From contig NZ_FULE01000015.1 in NCBI RefSeq assembly GCF_900163965.1, forward strand, positions 1 through 64,000: a stretch of DNA of 64,000 nt, written 5' to 3'. The notes under the pieces were generated by a model. That model saw only the letters and a program-made list of their open reading frames with translations, was not told the origin of the DNA and ran no database searches. This DNA comes from Vibrio ruber DSM 16370. GTDB taxonomy: Bacteria > Pseudomonadota > Gammaproteobacteria > Enterobacterales > Vibrionaceae. Shown here piece after piece: positions 20,874-30,703 of the stretch (positions are counted from its first letter, which is position 1; the number at the start of each line of letters is the position of its first letter). Made by a program: the position numbers and the translations under genes.

Positions 20874-21830
20874 ATGGATTTACTACAACAACAACTGCAA
20901 TTTTCTCTGTCAGTGACCGGCCCGATCTGTCTGATGCTCTTTTTAGGGATTTATTTTCGCCGTAGTCAGCTCATCGATGACCATTTTATTGAAGTTGCAT
21001 CGCGTCTGGTATTTAAAGTCACGCTCCCGGCATTGCTCTTTCTGAGTATTGCCAACTCGTCACATGATGTCACCACCGGTGGCTCACTGGTGCTCTATGG
21101 GGTCGCCTCTAATTTCGCTTTTTTCCTGTTGATCACGCTGGCGGTCAAATGTTACTTCAAGCGCGCAGCGGATCAAGGCGTCATCATTCAGGGCGCGTTT
21201 CGCGGTAATAGTGCGATTATCGGGCTGGCTTTAATTACCAACGCATATGGGTCTGACGGCTTGGCACAGGCCGCTCTTTACGTGGCAGCGCTGACGCTGC
21301 TGTTTAATGTACAGGCGGTGTTCACACTCACGCCGAAGGGCAGTCAGTCCGGAATGAAGGCTCTGATCATTGTGGTCAAAACACTGACCAAAAATCCGCT
21401 GATTATTGCCATTTTATTAGGACTCGGCTTCTCTCAACTCAACCTGACCCTACCGGATATCGCCGGTACAGCCGGACAGTATTTCGCCGATATGACTCTG
21501 CCATTAGCCCTGATTTGCGGTGGCGGATCACTGGATATCCGTCAGCTCAATCATGATAAAGCGCCAGCATGGTCAGCAACGGCATTCAAACTCCTTGCCT
21601 GTCCGATTCTGATCACCTTCGGTGCATGGGTTTGTGGGTTCCGGGGCGCAGAACTGGGAATTATCTATTTATGCAGTTCCACACCATCCGCTGCCGCCAG
21701 CTATGTGATGGCACGCGCCATGGGCGGCAACGCGACACTGGCCGCCAATATCATTGTGCTGACAACCTTATTGTCGCTGTTAACCACCACACTCGGGGTC
21801 TTTGTGCTGTCATCACTGGGATTGATTTAG
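20874..21830 (+). CDS. AEC-family transporter
   Basis: A 318-residue membrane protein with ten hydrophobic spans in two five-span halves, typical of the auxin-efflux-carrier family. Visible family stretches are LFLGIYFRRSQLID, GAFRGNSAIIGLAL and SSTPSAAASYVMARAMGG. Bacterial members move organic acids such as malate or malonate; the substrate here is not known. CAGGAGC precedes the ATG. It is flanked by a perfect terminator palindrome. Confidence 0.88.
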   Translation: MDLLQQQLQFSLSVTGPICLMLFLGIYFRRSQLIDDHFIEVASRLVFKVTLPALLFLSIANSSHDVTTGGSLVLYGVASNFAFFLLITLAVKCYFKRAADQGVIIQGAFRGNSAIIGLALITNAYGSDGLAQAALYVAALTLLFNVQAVFTLTPKGSQSGMKALIIVVKTLTKNPLIIAILLGLGFSQLNLTLPDIAGTAGQYFADMTLPLALICGGGSLDIRQLNHDKAPAWSATAFKLLACPILITFGAWVCGFRGAELGIIYLCSSTPSAAASYVMARAMGGNATLAANIIVLTTLLSLLTTTLGVFVLSSLGLI

Positions 21831-21846
21831 CATCAAGCCAAAAACG

Positions 21847-21874
21847 AACAGGCAGTCTGTACAGACTGCCTGTT
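21847..21874. terminator. Perfect 28-bp palindromic terminator
   Basis: AACAGGCAGTCTGT and its exact complement form a loop-tight hairpin between the convergent AEC and SpeE-like genes. AAAACG on the left and TT on the right suggest a bidirectional terminator. Confidence 0.7.
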
Positions 21875-21896
21875 TTACATCAAGCATAGCAAGACA

Positions 21897-22805
21897 TCAC
21901 AACAGATTGGCCGGTGAATACTGATCGGTTAAAGGACGGGCCGTGCGATCCCAGTCCGCTTTGGTGGACATCAGTGCCGGATAGCGATCAATCAGGACAT
22001 TATACGGTGCCAACGACTTGACCAATGACTTCGCCCGTTGCTGCATCACTTGCCGGGAAGGGAGCGCCTGTTTGCCATTGCCGACGATGATGATCCGGTT
22101 ACCGTAATTTTGTTCCTGTTTGATTTTAAAATTGAAAAACGGGCCAAACACCTGACGATATGTCTCGGATTCATGCGCATACAGCCGGCTCGACGACCAG
22201 GTATTTGCCACCAGTACACCATCTTCGGTCATCAGTCGTTGCACTTCCTGTAGATATTCCCGGGTCATTAAATGCTCCGGAATGTAATCGCCGGTAAACG
22301 CATCGAGAATGATGAAGTCATATTTTTTCTTCCGCAGCAGCGCACGTTTGACAAAAACACGCCCATCCGCGACAGCCACCGAAGTCTGCGGGGTTTCTTG
22401 AAAGTGGAAGTAATCCCGCGCCACTTTGACCACGCCCGGATCTAATTCGACAATATCCATTTCAGCGTCCGGGTAAAGCTGCGTCAGCACATTCGGAATC
22501 GAAGCACCGCCCAACCCAATCACAAGTATCCGCTGCGGATGAGGGTTGAGTAACAAGCCGCCCATTACCATCTGACTATATGAATAGACCAGCCGCTGAT
22601 CGTGCTCGTCCTGATACTGGCACGTCTGGACACTATCGCCCTTCACCAACGCAAACACCAAGCAACGCAAACCATCTTTTTCGACCACCGCAATATCCCG
22701 ATAAAGCGACTTCTGGGTATAAATCACTTCACTCTGGGCGGAAAATCCAATCAATAACATCACAACGGGCATCCAGATACGCACCGATAACATCTTCTTC
22801 AACAT
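21897..22805 (-). CDS. Spermidine-synthase-like aminopropyltransferase domain protein
   Basis: 302 residues. After an N-terminal hydrophobic segment (signal or anchor) comes a Rossmann methyltransferase-like SpeE domain: ILVIGLGGASIPNVL, EMDIVELDPGVVKVA and FIILDAFTGDYIPEHL. True spermidine synthases lack the export segment, and paired membrane partners are typical of the MFS/SpeE fused family. Polyamine synthesis is therefore not assured. ATG 22805 with GAGG upstream is chosen, five bases after the preceding gene's stop. Confidence 0.75.
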   Translation of the reverse strand: MLKKMLSVRIWMPVVMLLIGFSAQSEVIYTQKSLYRDIAVVEKDGLRCLVFALVKGDSVQTCQYQDEHDQRLVYSYSQMVMGGLLLNPHPQRILVIGLGGASIPNVLTQLYPDAEMDIVELDPGVVKVARDYFHFQETPQTSVAVADGRVFVKRALLRKKKYDFIILDAFTGDYIPEHLMTREYLQEVQRLMTEDGVLVANTWSSSRLYAHESETYRQVFGPFFNFKIKQEQNYGNRIIIVGNGKQALPSRQVMQQRAKSLVKSLAPYNVLIDRYPALMSTKADWDRTARPLTDQYSPANLL

Positions 22806-22809
22806 CACT

Positions 22810-23436
22810 TTAAGCCTCTGCAACCACCCGGGGAAACCGGACATAGAATGCAACCACACCGCCGGCACACAAAATACCAATCAAACTCAATAAGATCGTA
22901 TTCACTTCAAACCACAACACCAGATAAAACGACGTCAAGAGCGTTCCTAGTGCGCTGCCCAAGGTCGAGACGAAATAAAGCTTACCGGCAACTTGCCCGC
23001 TACGCCCGGAATCACTAATCAGTAAGCGGATCGAATAAGGCGAAATCATGCCTAAAATCAACGTTGGCAGGAAAAACAGCAACAGCGCTGCCACCAGTGA
23101 GCCATAACGCGGGTCCATGATCCGGATAAAAACCTGTTCCATCACCGTATCGCCCCAAAACACCAACGGCAGTAAAGTCACCGCACCACACAGATAAAGT
23201 AAACTGAATTTGCGTAAAGAAGGCGAATGCATCGACCATTGTCCGCCCAGCAGATAGCCAGCCGACAAGGCCACCATGAAAATAGTGATAATACTGCCCC
23301 ACACATAGATGCTACTGCCAAAATAAGGCGCCAGAATCCGCCCTCCCATCAGCTCGACCGACATAATGCAAAAGCCGCTGAGAAATGCGAGTAAAAAAAT
23401 AAACCGATTCTTCAACAATCCATTGTCAACCGTCAT
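22810..23436 (-). CDS. Membrane partner of the SpeE-like protein
   Basis: 208 residues with about six transmembrane spans. GFCIMSVELMGGRILAPYFG and YVWGSIITIFMVALSAGYLLG are the hallmarks of the membrane half of fused spermidine synthase-like proteins. ATG 23436 follows AGGAATCAT. The stop is five bases before the SpeE-like start, so the two halves are translated together. In many bacteria both parts are one polypeptide. Confidence 0.8.
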   Translation of the reverse strand: MTVDNGLLKNRFIFLLAFLSGFCIMSVELMGGRILAPYFGSSIYVWGSIITIFMVALSAGYLLGGQWSMHSPSLRKFSLLYLCGAVTLLPLVFWGDTVMEQVFIRIMDPRYGSLVAALLLFFLPTLILGMISPYSIRLLISDSGRSGQVAGKLYFVSTLGSALGTLLTSFYLVLWFEVNTILLSLIGILCAGGVVAFYVRFPRVVAEA

Positions 23437-23598
23437 ATGATTCCTATTGTTTATTACCAAATGAAAAATCCACCAGAGCTATAATATTCGCAGGAATCAT
23501 TCACATAGCAAGTCAAATATCTATGACTTGCTGTACTGAAAGCACATATCCCTGATCATCATTTCATCATCAATCGTGATTGAATACCTAATCGTGAT

Positions 23599-24501
23599 TT
23601 AATAAAAATAGTAGTCAATCTTGAGATAACTGTCGCGGATATGCTCGATCAACAACCGAATTTTATTCGGCGGCTGGCGGGTGAAGGGATAAATTGCATA
23701 AACCCCCAGCCTTTTGCCGACTTGCCGCGGGAAGAGATCAATCAATGACCCGTCCTGCAGATCAGGATAAACCAGACAGCGCGGCAGATAGGCAATGCCA
23801 TAGCCGCTCAGTGCCGCCTTTCTCAGAGCCACGGCATTATCACTGGAAAAACTCCCCGAGACTTTTAATAAATAGTTGCCATCCGGCCCTTTAAATTCCC
23901 AGTCACTGGCACCGGTGGTCTGATAGACATACTGAAGACAATTGTGATTGACCAAGTCTTCCGGCTGATACGGTATCCCGGCGCGGGCAATATAACTGCT
24001 CGTGGCACAGACCACCCATTGCGAATCGATAATGTGCCGTGCAATCAGACTCGAGTCCTCCAGTAATCCGGTCCGAATCACCAAGTCATAGCCTTCACCA
24101 ATCGGATCCACGAAGCGATTATCCAGCGACATATCCACGGTCAGTCCCGGATGCATCTGACAGAACTCAGCAACGGCCTCGGCTAACAGCAACTCACCGG
24201 AAATCGTCGGCACCGACATGCGGATATGCCCGCTGAGATTTTCACCGTACCCCGCCACGGCATCCAACGCTTCCTGAGTGGCTTGCTTCACATTTTTTGC
24301 ACCCTGAAGCAAGGCTTTTCCCGCTTCTGTCAGGGTGAGTTTGCGCGTTGTCCGATACAAAAGTTGTGCCCCGAGCTCTTTTTCCAGACGTGCAATACGT
24401 TTGCTAACCACTGAATTAGTAAGGTTATTTTTCTCGGCAACCAGACTAAAACTACCCAGTTCAACCACGGAAGAAAATAAAATCAGATCGTCTGCTCTCA
24501 T
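23599..24501 (-). CDS. LysR-family regulator, divergent from the lactate operon
   Basis: 300 residues. The LysR winged helix-turn-helix is at ~1-60 (LGSFSLVAEKNNLTNSVVSKR) and a periplasmic-binding-like effector domain follows (SGHIRMSVPTISGELLL, GYGIAYLPRCLV). It is transcribed away from lldP with ~205 bp between the starts, the usual arrangement for a LysR activator of the neighbouring operon. Control of lactate use is therefore inferred. The effector is unknown. Confidence 0.88.
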   Translation of the reverse strand: MRADDLILFSSVVELGSFSLVAEKNNLTNSVVSKRIARLEKELGAQLLYRTTRKLTLTEAGKALLQGAKNVKQATQEALDAVAGYGENLSGHIRMSVPTISGELLLAEAVAEFCQMHPGLTVDMSLDNRFVDPIGEGYDLVIRTGLLEDSSLIARHIIDSQWVVCATSSYIARAGIPYQPEDLVNHNCLQYVYQTTGASDWEFKGPDGNYLLKVSGSFSSDNAVALRKAALSGYGIAYLPRCLVYPDLQDGSLIDLFPRQVGKRLGVYAIYPFTRQPPNKIRLLIEHIRDSYLKIDYYFY

Positions 24502-24706
24502 ATGATTATGTCGCTTTTGGAATCAATCATTTTCATTATTTCCCTATATCCACAAAAAATAAAGCGTTAGATTCACACTGAATTAACAAAAACATCATAA
24601 ATAAAAACAAATTGTAGAACCCCCCTACCCATGTGAACCGCTGTTGTGATCCATAAAACTTCGCTACACCACATGGCTCTATTCTACGAACAAGGAAGTA
24701 ACCTCC

Positions 24707-26398
24707 ATGAGTGAAACATTATTAGCCTTACTTGCTTTTTCTCCGATTGTGGTCGCCGCAATCTTGTTGGTCGGCCTGAACTGGCCCGCAAAAAAAGCGA
24801 TGCCGATAGCATTCGGCCTGACCGTTGTCATTGCCTTATTCGTCTGGGACATGTCTGCCAATCGCGTCTTGGCCTCGGTACTACAGGGGCTGGGCATAAC
24901 CGTTTCGGTACTCTGGATTGTCTTCGGCGCAATTTTTCTGCTCAACACTCTCAAACACAGCGGTGCCATTACCGTCATCCGAAACGGTTTTACCGATATC
25001 TCTCCGGATCGACGCATTCAGGCCATTATTATTGCCTGGTGTTTCGGCTCTTTTATTGAAGGGGCATCGGGCTTCGGCACACCTGCGGCCATTGCCGCAC
25101 CACTGCTGGTTGCGATTGGTTTTCCGGCACTGGCTGCGGTTTTAATGGGGATGATGATTCAATCAACCCCCGTGTCTTTCGGTGCGGTCGGCACCCCGAT
25201 TCTGGTCGGTGTCAGTAAAGGGCTCGACAGCCACAATATCAGCCAGCTTCTGACAGCGCACGGTTCCAGCTGGGAGAGCTATCTACAGCAGATTACCACC
25301 AGTGTGGCGCTGATCCATGCCACGGTCGGCACCCTGATGCCAGTGCTGATGGCGATGATGTTGACGCGCTTTTTCGGCAAAAATAAAAGCTGGACCGAAG
25401 GATTAGATATTCTGCCATTCGCCCTGTTTGCCGGACTGGCCTTCACCATCCCTTACGCGCTGACCGGAGCCCTGCTCGGCCCTGAGTTCCCCTCGCTAAT
25501 CGGTGGGTTAGTCGGGCTCGCGGTGGTGGTCACGGCGGCGAAAAAAAGCTTCCTCGTGCCGCGCACAGTCTGGGATTTCCGCCCTGAGCACGAATGGCCT
25601 GGCGAATGGCTCGGCTCGCTGAAAATGGATCTGAACAGCATCCGCTCGAATCCGATGAGCCTCACCCTAGCGTGGACACCTTACCTGCTGCTTGCAGTGA
25701 TTCTGGTCGCCAGCCGGGTCAGTCCTGATTTTAAAGCGCTATTACAGAGTATCAATCTCTCGTTTGCCAATATTCTCGGCGAAGCCGGTGTCAGCACCGC
25801 ATTCCAGCCGTTGTATTTACCCGGAGGCATTCTGGTATTCGTCGCGCTACTTGCGGTCTTGATTCAGGCCAGAAACCCGGTGCCGATGATCCGCGCACTC
25901 GGTGAATCAAGTAAAACACTGGTCGGTGCCGGATTTGTACTGGTCTTTACCATCCCGATGGTGCGGATCTTTATCAACTCCGGCGTCAACGGTGCTGACC
26001 TTGCGAGTATGCCGGTCACCACCGCTGATTTCGCTGCCGGGCTGGTTGGCAATGCGTTTCCGGCTTTAAGTGCCACAGTCGGCGCGCTCGGTGCTTTTAT
26101 CGCCGGTTCAAATACCGTCTCAAATATGATGTTCAGTCAGTTTCAGTTTGAAGTGGCTCACACGCTCTCGGTTTCAAGCGTGATTGTGATTGCTTTGCAG
26201 GCCGTCGGTGCAGCTGCCGGCAATATGATTGCGATTCACAACGTCGTGGCAGCATCAGCGACTGTCGGCCTGTTGGGCAGAGAAGGGGCAATCCTGCGCA
26301 AGACCATTATCCCAACGGCCTATTATCTCGTCGTAACCGGGTTGATCGGATTGCTGGTGATCTACGGATTTCATGCCACTGACGTCCTGATGAATTAG
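24707..26398 (+). CDS. lldP: L-lactate permease
   Basis: A 563-residue inner-membrane carrier with ~13 spans. The LctP family signature is intact ([21 protein letters not shown]) and is followed by [11 protein letters not shown]. The later [22 protein letters not shown] block is also typical. It imports L-lactate, and probably D-lactate or glycolate as in E. coli, with protons. It is followed by lutABC, giving uptake plus oxidation. Confidence 0.93.
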   Translation: MSETLLALLAFSPIVVAAILLVGLNWPAKKAMPIAFGLTVVIALFVWDMSANRVLASVLQGLGITVSVLWIVFGAIFLLNTLKHSGAITVIRNGFTDISPDRRIQAIIIAWCFGSFIEGASGFGTPAAIAAPLLVAIGFPALAAVLMGMMIQSTPVSFGAVGTPILVGVSKGLDSHNISQLLTAHGSSWESYLQQITTSVALIHATVGTLMPVLMAMMLTRFFGKNKSWTEGLDILPFALFAGLAFTIPYALTGALLGPEFPSLIGGLVGLAVVVTAAKKSFLVPRTVWDFRPEHEWPGEWLGSLKMDLNSIRSNPMSLTLAWTPYLLLAVILVASRVSPDFKALLQSINLSFANILGEAGVSTAFQPLYLPGGILVFVALLAVLIQARNPVPMIRALGESSKTLVGAGFVLVFTIPMVRIFINSGVNGADLASMPVTTADFAAGLVGNAFPALSATVGALGAFIAGSNTVSNMMFSQFQFEVAHTLSVSSVIVIALQAVGAAAGNMIAIHNVVAASATVGLLGREGAILRKTIIPTAYYLVVTGLIGLLVIYGFHATDVLMN

Positions 26399-26568
26399 AA
26401 CAAACTAATGAATTAGAACAAACTGATGAAATAAAACGAGCTGCCTGAAAAGTTAACAATAAGAATTACCCATTAGCCATCACTCTTCTTTCCAACCGAC
26501 ATTCCCCCAACGTCGTGTTTCTTTGAGGGTGATGGCCTCACTTACTCATGCATTCACTGGAGCACCTT

Positions 26569-27357
26569 ATGAGAATTTACCCAGCGAAACCGGACAAAGT
26601 CTATTTCTACGCGACTTGTCTGGTAGACCTATTCGACCCCGATGCGGGGCTCGATGCCATCACCTTGCTCAAGCAGCAAAATATCGAAGTCATTTACGTT
26701 GAAAAACAGACCTGTTGCGGCCAACCGGCCTACACATCCGGCTATGATGATGAAGCGCAATCCGTAGCGCTGAGTCAAATCGCGCTGTTTCCCGAGTCTT
26801 ACCCGGTGATTGTACTCTCCGGCTCTTGCGGGGGCATGATGCATCACCATTATCGTCGCCTGTTTGCAGGCAGCGAACAGGAAAGTATGGTTAATACCTT
26901 TTGTGACCGGGTGTTTGAATTCACCGAGTTTCTGGTGCATGTCTGCCGCGCTAAATTGCAGGATCACGGCCCGGCAACCTCCGTGGTGATGCATACCTCC
27001 TGTGCCGCCCGGCGAGAGATGAATGTCCATGTTACCGCCACCCAGCTGCTCAATCAGCTTGAACATGTTGAGCTGAAAATCCAAGACTACGAAAGCGAAT
27101 GTTGTGGCTTCGGCGGGACATTCTCTGTGCGTCACCCGAACATTTCTCAAGCGATGGTGGAAGATAAAACCCGTCATATCAAAGCCACCCAAGCCGATCA
27201 TCTGGTCAGTGCCGACTGGGGCTGTCTGCTCAATATCAATGGCGCACTGGATTTTCAGCATCAGCAAGGCGACCCGGCCACGCTACAGGGGCGTCATCTG
27301 GCGAGCTTCTTACTGGAAAGAACCACTACTGAGCCGACACAGGAGCAATCATCATGA
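26569..27357 (+). CDS. lutA: L-lactate dehydrogenase complex subunit LutA/LldE
   Basis: 262 residues. The repeated CCG-domain cysteines are visible in YATCLVDLF, QTCCGQPAYTSG, SGSCGGMM, HTSCAARR and ESECCGFGGTFS, binding an iron-sulfur cluster. It is one of three subunits of the flavin-independent L-lactate oxidase. ATG 26569 with GGAG upstream is preferred to ATG 26548. Its end overlaps lutB by 4 bp (ATGA), so translation is coupled. Confidence 0.9.
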   Translation: MRIYPAKPDKVYFYATCLVDLFDPDAGLDAITLLKQQNIEVIYVEKQTCCGQPAYTSGYDDEAQSVALSQIALFPESYPVIVLSGSCGGMMHHHYRRLFAGSEQESMVNTFCDRVFEFTEFLVHVCRAKLQDHGPATSVVMHTSCAARREMNVHVTATQLLNQLEHVELKIQDYESECCGFGGTFSVRHPNISQAMVEDKTRHIKATQADHLVSADWGCLLNINGALDFQHQQGDPATLQGRHLASFLLERTTTEPTQEQSS

Positions 27358-28799
27358 GTGACTCTCCGCAACAATTTCATGCACAGGCCAAAACGGCACT
27401 GGGTGACCCACAACTACGCGCCAATTTTCGCGGTGCGATGGACTACCTCAAAGATAAACGCAAAGCTGCCTTTGCCGACCCGCAGGAAGAAAAACAGACC
27501 CGGGATCTGGCGGAAGCGATTCGCCAGCGCTGCCTGAGTAAACTGCCGCAACTCTTGGAACAACTGGAAGCCAATTGTCAGAAAAACGGTATTCAGGTGC
27601 ATTGGGCCGACAATGCCGCACAGGCCAATACCATTATCGCCGGGATTGCAGAACACCATCGGGCGTCACTGATGGTCAAAGGTAAATCGATGGTCAGTGA
27701 AGAGATTGAACTCAACCATGAAATGGCCAAGCACGGGGTGACCTGTTTAGAAAGTGACATGGGCGAATACATCATTCAGCTCGACGGTGACAAGCCTTCG
27801 CATATCATCATGCCCGCCATTCACAAAAATAAGCAGGAAGTCAGTGACACGTTCCGCGATAACCTCACCGATTTTCAGCCGACTCTCGATGTGGATCGCT
27901 TAATTCAGACCGGGCGTACCCAGCTGCGGGAAAAATTCCGCACTGCGGATATCGGTTTATCCGGAGTCAATTTTGCGGTCGCCGAAACCGGCACTCTGTG
28001 TCTGGTGGAAAATGAGGGTAACGGCCGGATGTCCACCACCGTGCCGAACGTCCATATCGCCATCACCGGGATCGAAAAAGTGGTTGAATTTCTCACCGAC
28101 GTGCCGCCGTTATTCAGTGCCCTCACCCGCTCTGCTACCGGTCAGGCGATCACGACCTATTTCAACATGATCACCTCCCCCCGTCGGGCTGGTGAGAAAG
28201 ACGGCCCGCAAGAAGTCCATCTGGTGCTGCTCGACAACGGACGCAGCCAAGCCTATCGGGATGAAGAGCTACGCAAAACGCTGCAATGCATCCGCTGTGG
28301 TGCCTGTATGAACCACTGTCCGGTTTACACCCGCATTGGCGGCCATGCCTACGGCACGGTTTATCCCGGTCCGATTGGCAAAATCATTTCCCCGCATCTG
28401 ATGGGGCTCGAAGCGACCCAGGATCTGGTCACCGCCTCCAGTTTGTGCGGCGCTTGTGGTGAAGTCTGCCCGGTTCGGATTCCGATTCCCGACATGTTAT
28501 TGCGCCTGCGCCGCGAAGCAAAACACGCGCCGAAACCCGGCCTTGAAGCTATGCGCGGCCAGAAATCGGCGTACAAACCTACCGAAAAACTGGCAATGCG
28601 CAGTTTTGCGTATTCCGCCACCCACCCGACCATTTATCGAATCGGTACTCGCCTTGCCGGACAGATGCGCCATTTGATCCCGGCCAAACTGGGTCCGTGG
28701 ACGCAATGCCGGAGCGCGCCGAAACCGGCCGCCAAAACCTTACATCAATTGATGAAAGAACGAGCCAACCAGCCACAGAAAGGAGGCAAGTCGTTATGA
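27354..28799 (+). CDS. lutB: L-lactate dehydrogenase complex subunit LutB/LldF
   Basis: 481 residues. The N-terminal ~300 residues are the LUD domain (VKGKSMVSEEIELNHE, FAVAETGTLCLVENEGNGR). It is followed by two 4Fe-4S ferredoxin-like motifs (CIRCGACMNHCPVY and CGACGEVCPVRIP) and the DUF3390 tail. It is the electron-transfer subunit of the Lut complex. It overlaps lutA by 4 bp and lutC by 4 bp. Confidence 0.92.
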   Translation: MSDSPQQFHAQAKTALGDPQLRANFRGAMDYLKDKRKAAFADPQEEKQTRDLAEAIRQRCLSKLPQLLEQLEANCQKNGIQVHWADNAAQANTIIAGIAEHHRASLMVKGKSMVSEEIELNHEMAKHGVTCLESDMGEYIIQLDGDKPSHIIMPAIHKNKQEVSDTFRDNLTDFQPTLDVDRLIQTGRTQLREKFRTADIGLSGVNFAVAETGTLCLVENEGNGRMSTTVPNVHIAITGIEKVVEFLTDVPPLFSALTRSATGQAITTYFNMITSPRRAGEKDGPQEVHLVLLDNGRSQAYRDEELRKTLQCIRCGACMNHCPVYTRIGGHAYGTVYPGPIGKIISPHLMGLEATQDLVTASSLCGACGEVCPVRIPIPDMLLRLRREAKHAPKPGLEAMRGQKSAYKPTEKLAMRSFAYSATHPTIYRIGTRLAGQMRHLIPAKLGPWTQCRSAPKPAAKTLHQLMKERANQPQKGGKSL

Positions 28800-29455
28800 A
28801 CAACGCCAGACAGCAGATTTTCAACCGGCTCAAGGCCGCCCAGCCCGCACCGCTGGAGAATGGCTCGGCAGAACGTGCCCAGCATTTCCATCCCAACGAC
28901 TTCAGTCGCGAGGAAAAGCTGACCCATTTTCAGACCGCCTTAGAGTCCAACCATGCACAAGTGTTACCGATTGATCGGCAACAACTGATTGCTACCCTTC
29001 GACAATTATGCGCAGAACGTGGCTGGCAACACGCGGCGATCGGCACCGGTGGTCAGTGGCATCATGATTTTCGCCAAGGGCTGGAAACCATTCAGATAAC
29101 TGAATATCAACAAACTATCGAGCAGTGGAAAGATGACTTATTCACCACTGTTGATGTCGGGCTGACCGATGCGCGAGCCGGGATTGCCGATACCGGAGCG
29201 CTGGTGCTCTGGCCGGATAACCATCAGCCACGCACGTTATCACTGGTGCCGCCATGCCACGTGGCCGTGATCCGTCAATCGACGCTGTTTAACAGTTTCT
29301 CGGAGCTGATGATCGCGCAGCAGTGGCACCAACAGATGCCAACCAACGTGGTTTTAGTCTCCGGCCCATCGAAAACCGCGGATATCCAGCAGACACTGGC
29401 TTATGGCGCACACGGGCCAAGGGAGCTCATCGTGATTGTGGTGGTGGATGAGTAG
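28796..29455 (+). CDS. lutC: L-lactate dehydrogenase complex subunit LutC/LldG
   Basis: A 219-residue LUD-domain protein. Family blocks are VGLTDARAGIADTGALVL, SLVPPCHVAVI and VLVSGPSKTADIQQTLAYGAHGPRELIVIVV. AAAGGAGG lies nine bases before ATG 28796, and a longer in-frame extension back to 28697 lies inside lutB and is rejected. It is the third subunit of the lactate oxidase and ends the operon. No FMN-type lldD is present. Confidence 0.92.
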   Translation: MNNARQQIFNRLKAAQPAPLENGSAERAQHFHPNDFSREEKLTHFQTALESNHAQVLPIDRQQLIATLRQLCAERGWQHAAIGTGGQWHHDFRQGLETIQITEYQQTIEQWKDDLFTTVDVGLTDARAGIADTGALVLWPDNHQPRTLSLVPPCHVAVIRQSTLFNSFSELMIAQQWHQQMPTNVVLVSGPSKTADIQQTLAYGAHGPRELIVIVVVDE

Positions 29456-29469
29456 ATTTTCTGGGGGCT

Positions 29470-29664
29470 GAGGTTTGGGGACGCGGTTACTTTTGTCGAT
29501 TTCAATGGCTTCTTCGACAGCGCCCCTTGTGCTTTTTCAGAATAGAGAAGTTCCCATTCATCGAAGCTCGTATGTCTTAACAGCGACCAAATGAATTTCT
29601 CAGAATCCTCATCGTAATACTGAGAATTGAATGTCGTGGTACGGTGAATGGGGTCACTGAGTTA
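29470..29664 (-). pseudogene. Unidentified coding relic on the minus strand
   Basis: Reading the minus strand from ~29664 gives an uninterrupted frame with DPIHRTTTFNSQYYDEDSEK, then IWSLLRHTSFDEWELLYSEK and AQGALSKKPLKSTK. It continues without a stop toward lutC and has no start codon. The composition looks protein-like, but no family is recognised. An IS3-type scrap abuts its upstream side, which may explain the truncation. Confidence 0.35.
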
Positions 29665-29703
29665 GAGACGATATCATCACCTCATAAATTAATAGGTGAC
29701 ACT

Positions 29704-29745
29704 ATGACAAAACGAACAATACGCCTATTTAGCGCTAATTCTCCT
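29704..29745 (+). pseudogene. Scrap of an IS3-family orfA
   Basis: ATGACAAAACGAAC begins MTKRTIRLFSAN, matching the first residues of IS3-family OrfA proteins (MTKRTRR-FS-EF type). The similarity ends after ~12 codons and nothing more of the transposase follows. The AT-rich 40 bases before it may be the element's left end. Confidence 0.5.
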
Positions 29746-29749
29746 CTAA

Positions 29750-29824
29750 GCATAACGCTTCAATCATCGGTGAAGCTTTGCTACGTCCGGTGCCGAAGGA
29801 GCGAAATTGATTGACTTGTTATGT
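29750..29824 (-). other. attC-like integron recombination site
   Basis: On the plus strand, GCATAAC (29750-29756) and GTTATGT (29818-29824) are inverted. Just inside them TCAATCA and TGATTGA are perfectly inverted, each 3 nt away, and the centre contains a further TCGG/CCGA pair. This imitates R''-L''...L'-R' of an attC site 75 bp long. It lies 9 bp after the stop of the leftward gene, where a cassette attC belongs. The spacers are shorter than usual and no integrase is in the window, so this is a candidate only. Confidence 0.4.
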
Positions 29825-29833
29825 CGCTTTAGC

Positions 29834-30676
29834 TCATACACCTGAATCACTTTTTTCACTATTGATGTCATGGGCTACCCGCCACCCTTTCTCGGTTAAC
29901 TGGTAATATCCGTCCACTCGAGCTTCGAAGATACCAATTTCAACTAAATCTTTTACAACGAATATCCAATGAAGCCTCTCCTCTCTGTTTCCTTGAGATT
30001 TTCCTGAACGCCTGCACTCTTCTGGCGTTCTTTCCCAGCCCCATTGCATATCTATTGGATATCCGGGAACCCAAAGACATTCATACTCCCCCTTTGGAGC
30101 TGCGATGCGGCACAACCCCGTATCCTGGTGGTACAAGCGATAAAGTAGTTTTTTTTGATCATCAGTTAAGATTTCACTCAGGCTGTTTTGCTGCGGAGTC
30201 TTGCTAATTGCCTCCGAGAGCTCTCGGAGCATAGAAACCGTAGTTACCCTAAATAGCGTCTCGTGCTGAGAACAGGCAGTACAAAGAGCAATGGATAGTG
30301 ACTTGATATGGGTTGAGGCTTCTTCTTCACTTAGCAGAAAGAAGTCCTGTGGATGATCAATCTTCGAACGAACATATTTCCACTGCTCAGTGAGTGCAGA
30401 ATCCCAGCTCTCCTCCGATGGAATCTTCAAAGATTCTAACTCTGAGCGAAGATTGGACAAACAATGTCGTTCCGCAAGTTCTTCATCTGCTACATGGCTC
30501 GGAAACAATGCATTTGACGAAGTCAAACTTGCATGAGAAGGAAGATTAGACGCCCATTTTTCTACAGCCTTATGTAGATCGACAGTTAACTTATCTCTCA
30601 GGAATAGTTTAAGTACTCGATCAGCAAGTTTGGTTCCTGCATATCCAAATAACCACGCCTCAATTCCAGATACCAT
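29834..30676 (-). CDS. Hypothetical protein, possible integron-cassette cargo
   Basis: 280 residues, no recognised family. The N-terminus GIEAWLFGYAGTKLADRVLK is amphipathic or weakly hydrophobic. The middle is helical and charged. The C-terminal ~100 residues look like a winged-helix-like end (KLLYRLYHQDTGLCRIAAPK, WIFVVKDLVEIGIFEARVDG, YYQLTEKGWRVAHD). GGAGGT sits six bases before ATG 30676; a first ATG at 30682 touches it and is rejected. GTTATGT just upstream (30697-30703 on the minus strand) and the attC-like site just downstream suggest a cassette. The function is unknown. Confidence 0.7.
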   Translation of the reverse strand: MVSGIEAWLFGYAGTKLADRVLKLFLRDKLTVDLHKAVEKWASNLPSHASLTSSNALFPSHVADEELAERHCLSNLRSELESLKIPSEESWDSALTEQWKYVRSKIDHPQDFFLLSEEEASTHIKSLSIALCTACSQHETLFRVTTVSMLRELSEAISKTPQQNSLSEILTDDQKKLLYRLYHQDTGLCRIAAPKGEYECLWVPGYPIDMQWGWERTPEECRRSGKSQGNREERLHWIFVVKDLVEIGIFEARVDGYYQLTEKGWRVAHDINSEKSDSGV

Positions 30677-30703
30677 TACCATACCTCCATAGCTACATAA
30701 CCG

